Below are positions 5,775 to 6,127 of a stretch of 6,127 bases of DNA, one piece after another. Position numbers and translations under genes: made by a program. Every line of letters starts with the position of its first letter. Position 1 is the first letter of the stretch. Origin of the DNA: an uncultured Pirellulaceae bacterium (lineage in GTDB: Bacteria > Planctomycetota > Planctomycetia > Pirellulales > Pirellulaceae); the NCBI GenBank assembly GCA_947258905.1, contig CAMYKF010000105.1, forward strand, positions 1 to 6,127. Direction: 5' to 3'. The notes beneath the pieces are model-generated. The model was not told where the DNA came from. It saw only the letters and a list, made by a program, of their open reading frames with translations, and searched no databases.

Positions 5775-6127
5775 CTACGCTCGCGCCTCTGCCCCACCGG
5801 ATTGTTTCGACCAGGAGATCAAGCGACCGATGGTGAGCCCCTGAACGATGATCGAAAAGACAACCACGACGTAGGTCATGGTCAACAGCAGATCTCGCGC
5901 TGCGAGACTCGCGCCTCCAATCGTCGACGCATCCGGCCCTGCCCCGACGCCCAACGCCGCTGGCAACGATAAGGCCAGCGCCACCGAGATGCCACCGCGA
6001 AGACCGCCCCAAGTCAGAATCTTGATGGCATGGGGACTGAACGGTCGAAAAAGACGCAGCAGCGTCACCGTGCCTCCGACGGCTACAAAACGTGCCAGCA
6101 GCACGGCCGGGATCATCAACAGCCCCG
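5775..6127 (-). CDS. Sodium/proton antiporter, CPA1/NhaP type, C-terminal part
   Basis: The last 116 residues of a membrane transporter whose N-terminal part lies beyond the right edge. The frame is open to the window end, so no start is claimed. Three hydrophobic helices are visible. The middle one carries LTWGGLRGGISVALALSLP, the conserved late transmembrane motif of CPA1 sodium(potassium)/proton antiporters. Its arginine is a well conserved functional position. The last helix is TMTYVVVVFSIIVQGLTIGRL, also typical of the end of the transport domain. The protein stops about 15 residues later (SWSKQSGGAEARA), so it lacks the long cytoplasmic regulatory tail of some relatives. The family exports sodium in exchange for protons across the inner membrane, useful for pH and salt balance in a marine bacterium. 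It is separated from the J-like gene by 168 bases and is probably not part of that operon. Confidence 0.9.
   Translation of the reverse strand, partial: GLLMIPAVLLARFVAVGGTVTLLRLFRPFSPHAIKILTWGGLRGGISVALALSLPAALGVGAGPDASTIGGASLAARDLLLTMTYVVVVFSIIVQGLTIGRLISWSKQSGGAEARA

Noticed and set aside
1..6127. CRISPR array, tRNA, rRNA, transposase or terminal inverted repeats
   Set aside because: I saw no regularly spaced long repeats, cloverleaf-like gene, conserved rRNA stretch or transposase motif on either strand.

Overview
The window most likely comes from a planctomycete (Planctomycetota, probably a Pirellula/Rhodopirellula-like lineage). Three things point there. One gene encodes a protein with an N-terminal J-like domain lacking HPD, opening with DPYLAWLDVP and NHYRLLG, a type I associate with planctomycete genomes. 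There is an exported type I sulfatase, a family expanded in that phylum. There is also a hypothetical protein with a degenerate zincin-like motif followed by HEAT-like repeats. This assignment rests on recognised protein style, not on a marker gene or a search.

Layout, all on the minus strand except a short stub at the left edge: (i) 3-56, plus strand, the last codons of an open frame whose body lies outside the window; (ii) 53-859, a family 2 glycosyltransferase whose stop codon overlaps that frame's stop; (iii) 860-1186, about 330 bases with no convincing gene; (iv) 1187-2653, a secreted arylsulfatase-type enzyme with a plausible sigma70-like promoter at 2719-2746; (v) 2834-4204, the zincin-like/HEAT protein; (vi) 4254-4631, a small DUF3127 OB-fold-type protein ending in an SSB-like DIPF tip; (vii) 4659-5606, a J-like, proline-rich, tail-anchored protein; (viii) 5775 to the right edge, the C-terminal part of a CPA1/NhaP-type sodium/proton antiporter.

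Reading right to left, the J-like, DUF3127 and HEAT genes are separated by only 27 and 49 bases and probably form one transcript. A 168-base gap separates the J-like gene from the antiporter, and a 180-base gap with its own promoter candidate separates the HEAT gene from the sulfatase. The sulfatase, glycosyltransferase and antiporter look like ordinary independent genes.

The part most worth a second look is the compact trio of poorly characterised genes. It combines a J-like domain without its Hsp70-activating HPD motif, a small nucleic-acid-binding-type fold with an SSB-like tail, and a scaffold-like protein whose apparent metalloprotease motif has lost its catalytic glutamate. Nothing in the window is clearly a mobile element, CRISPR array, tRNA or rRNA.
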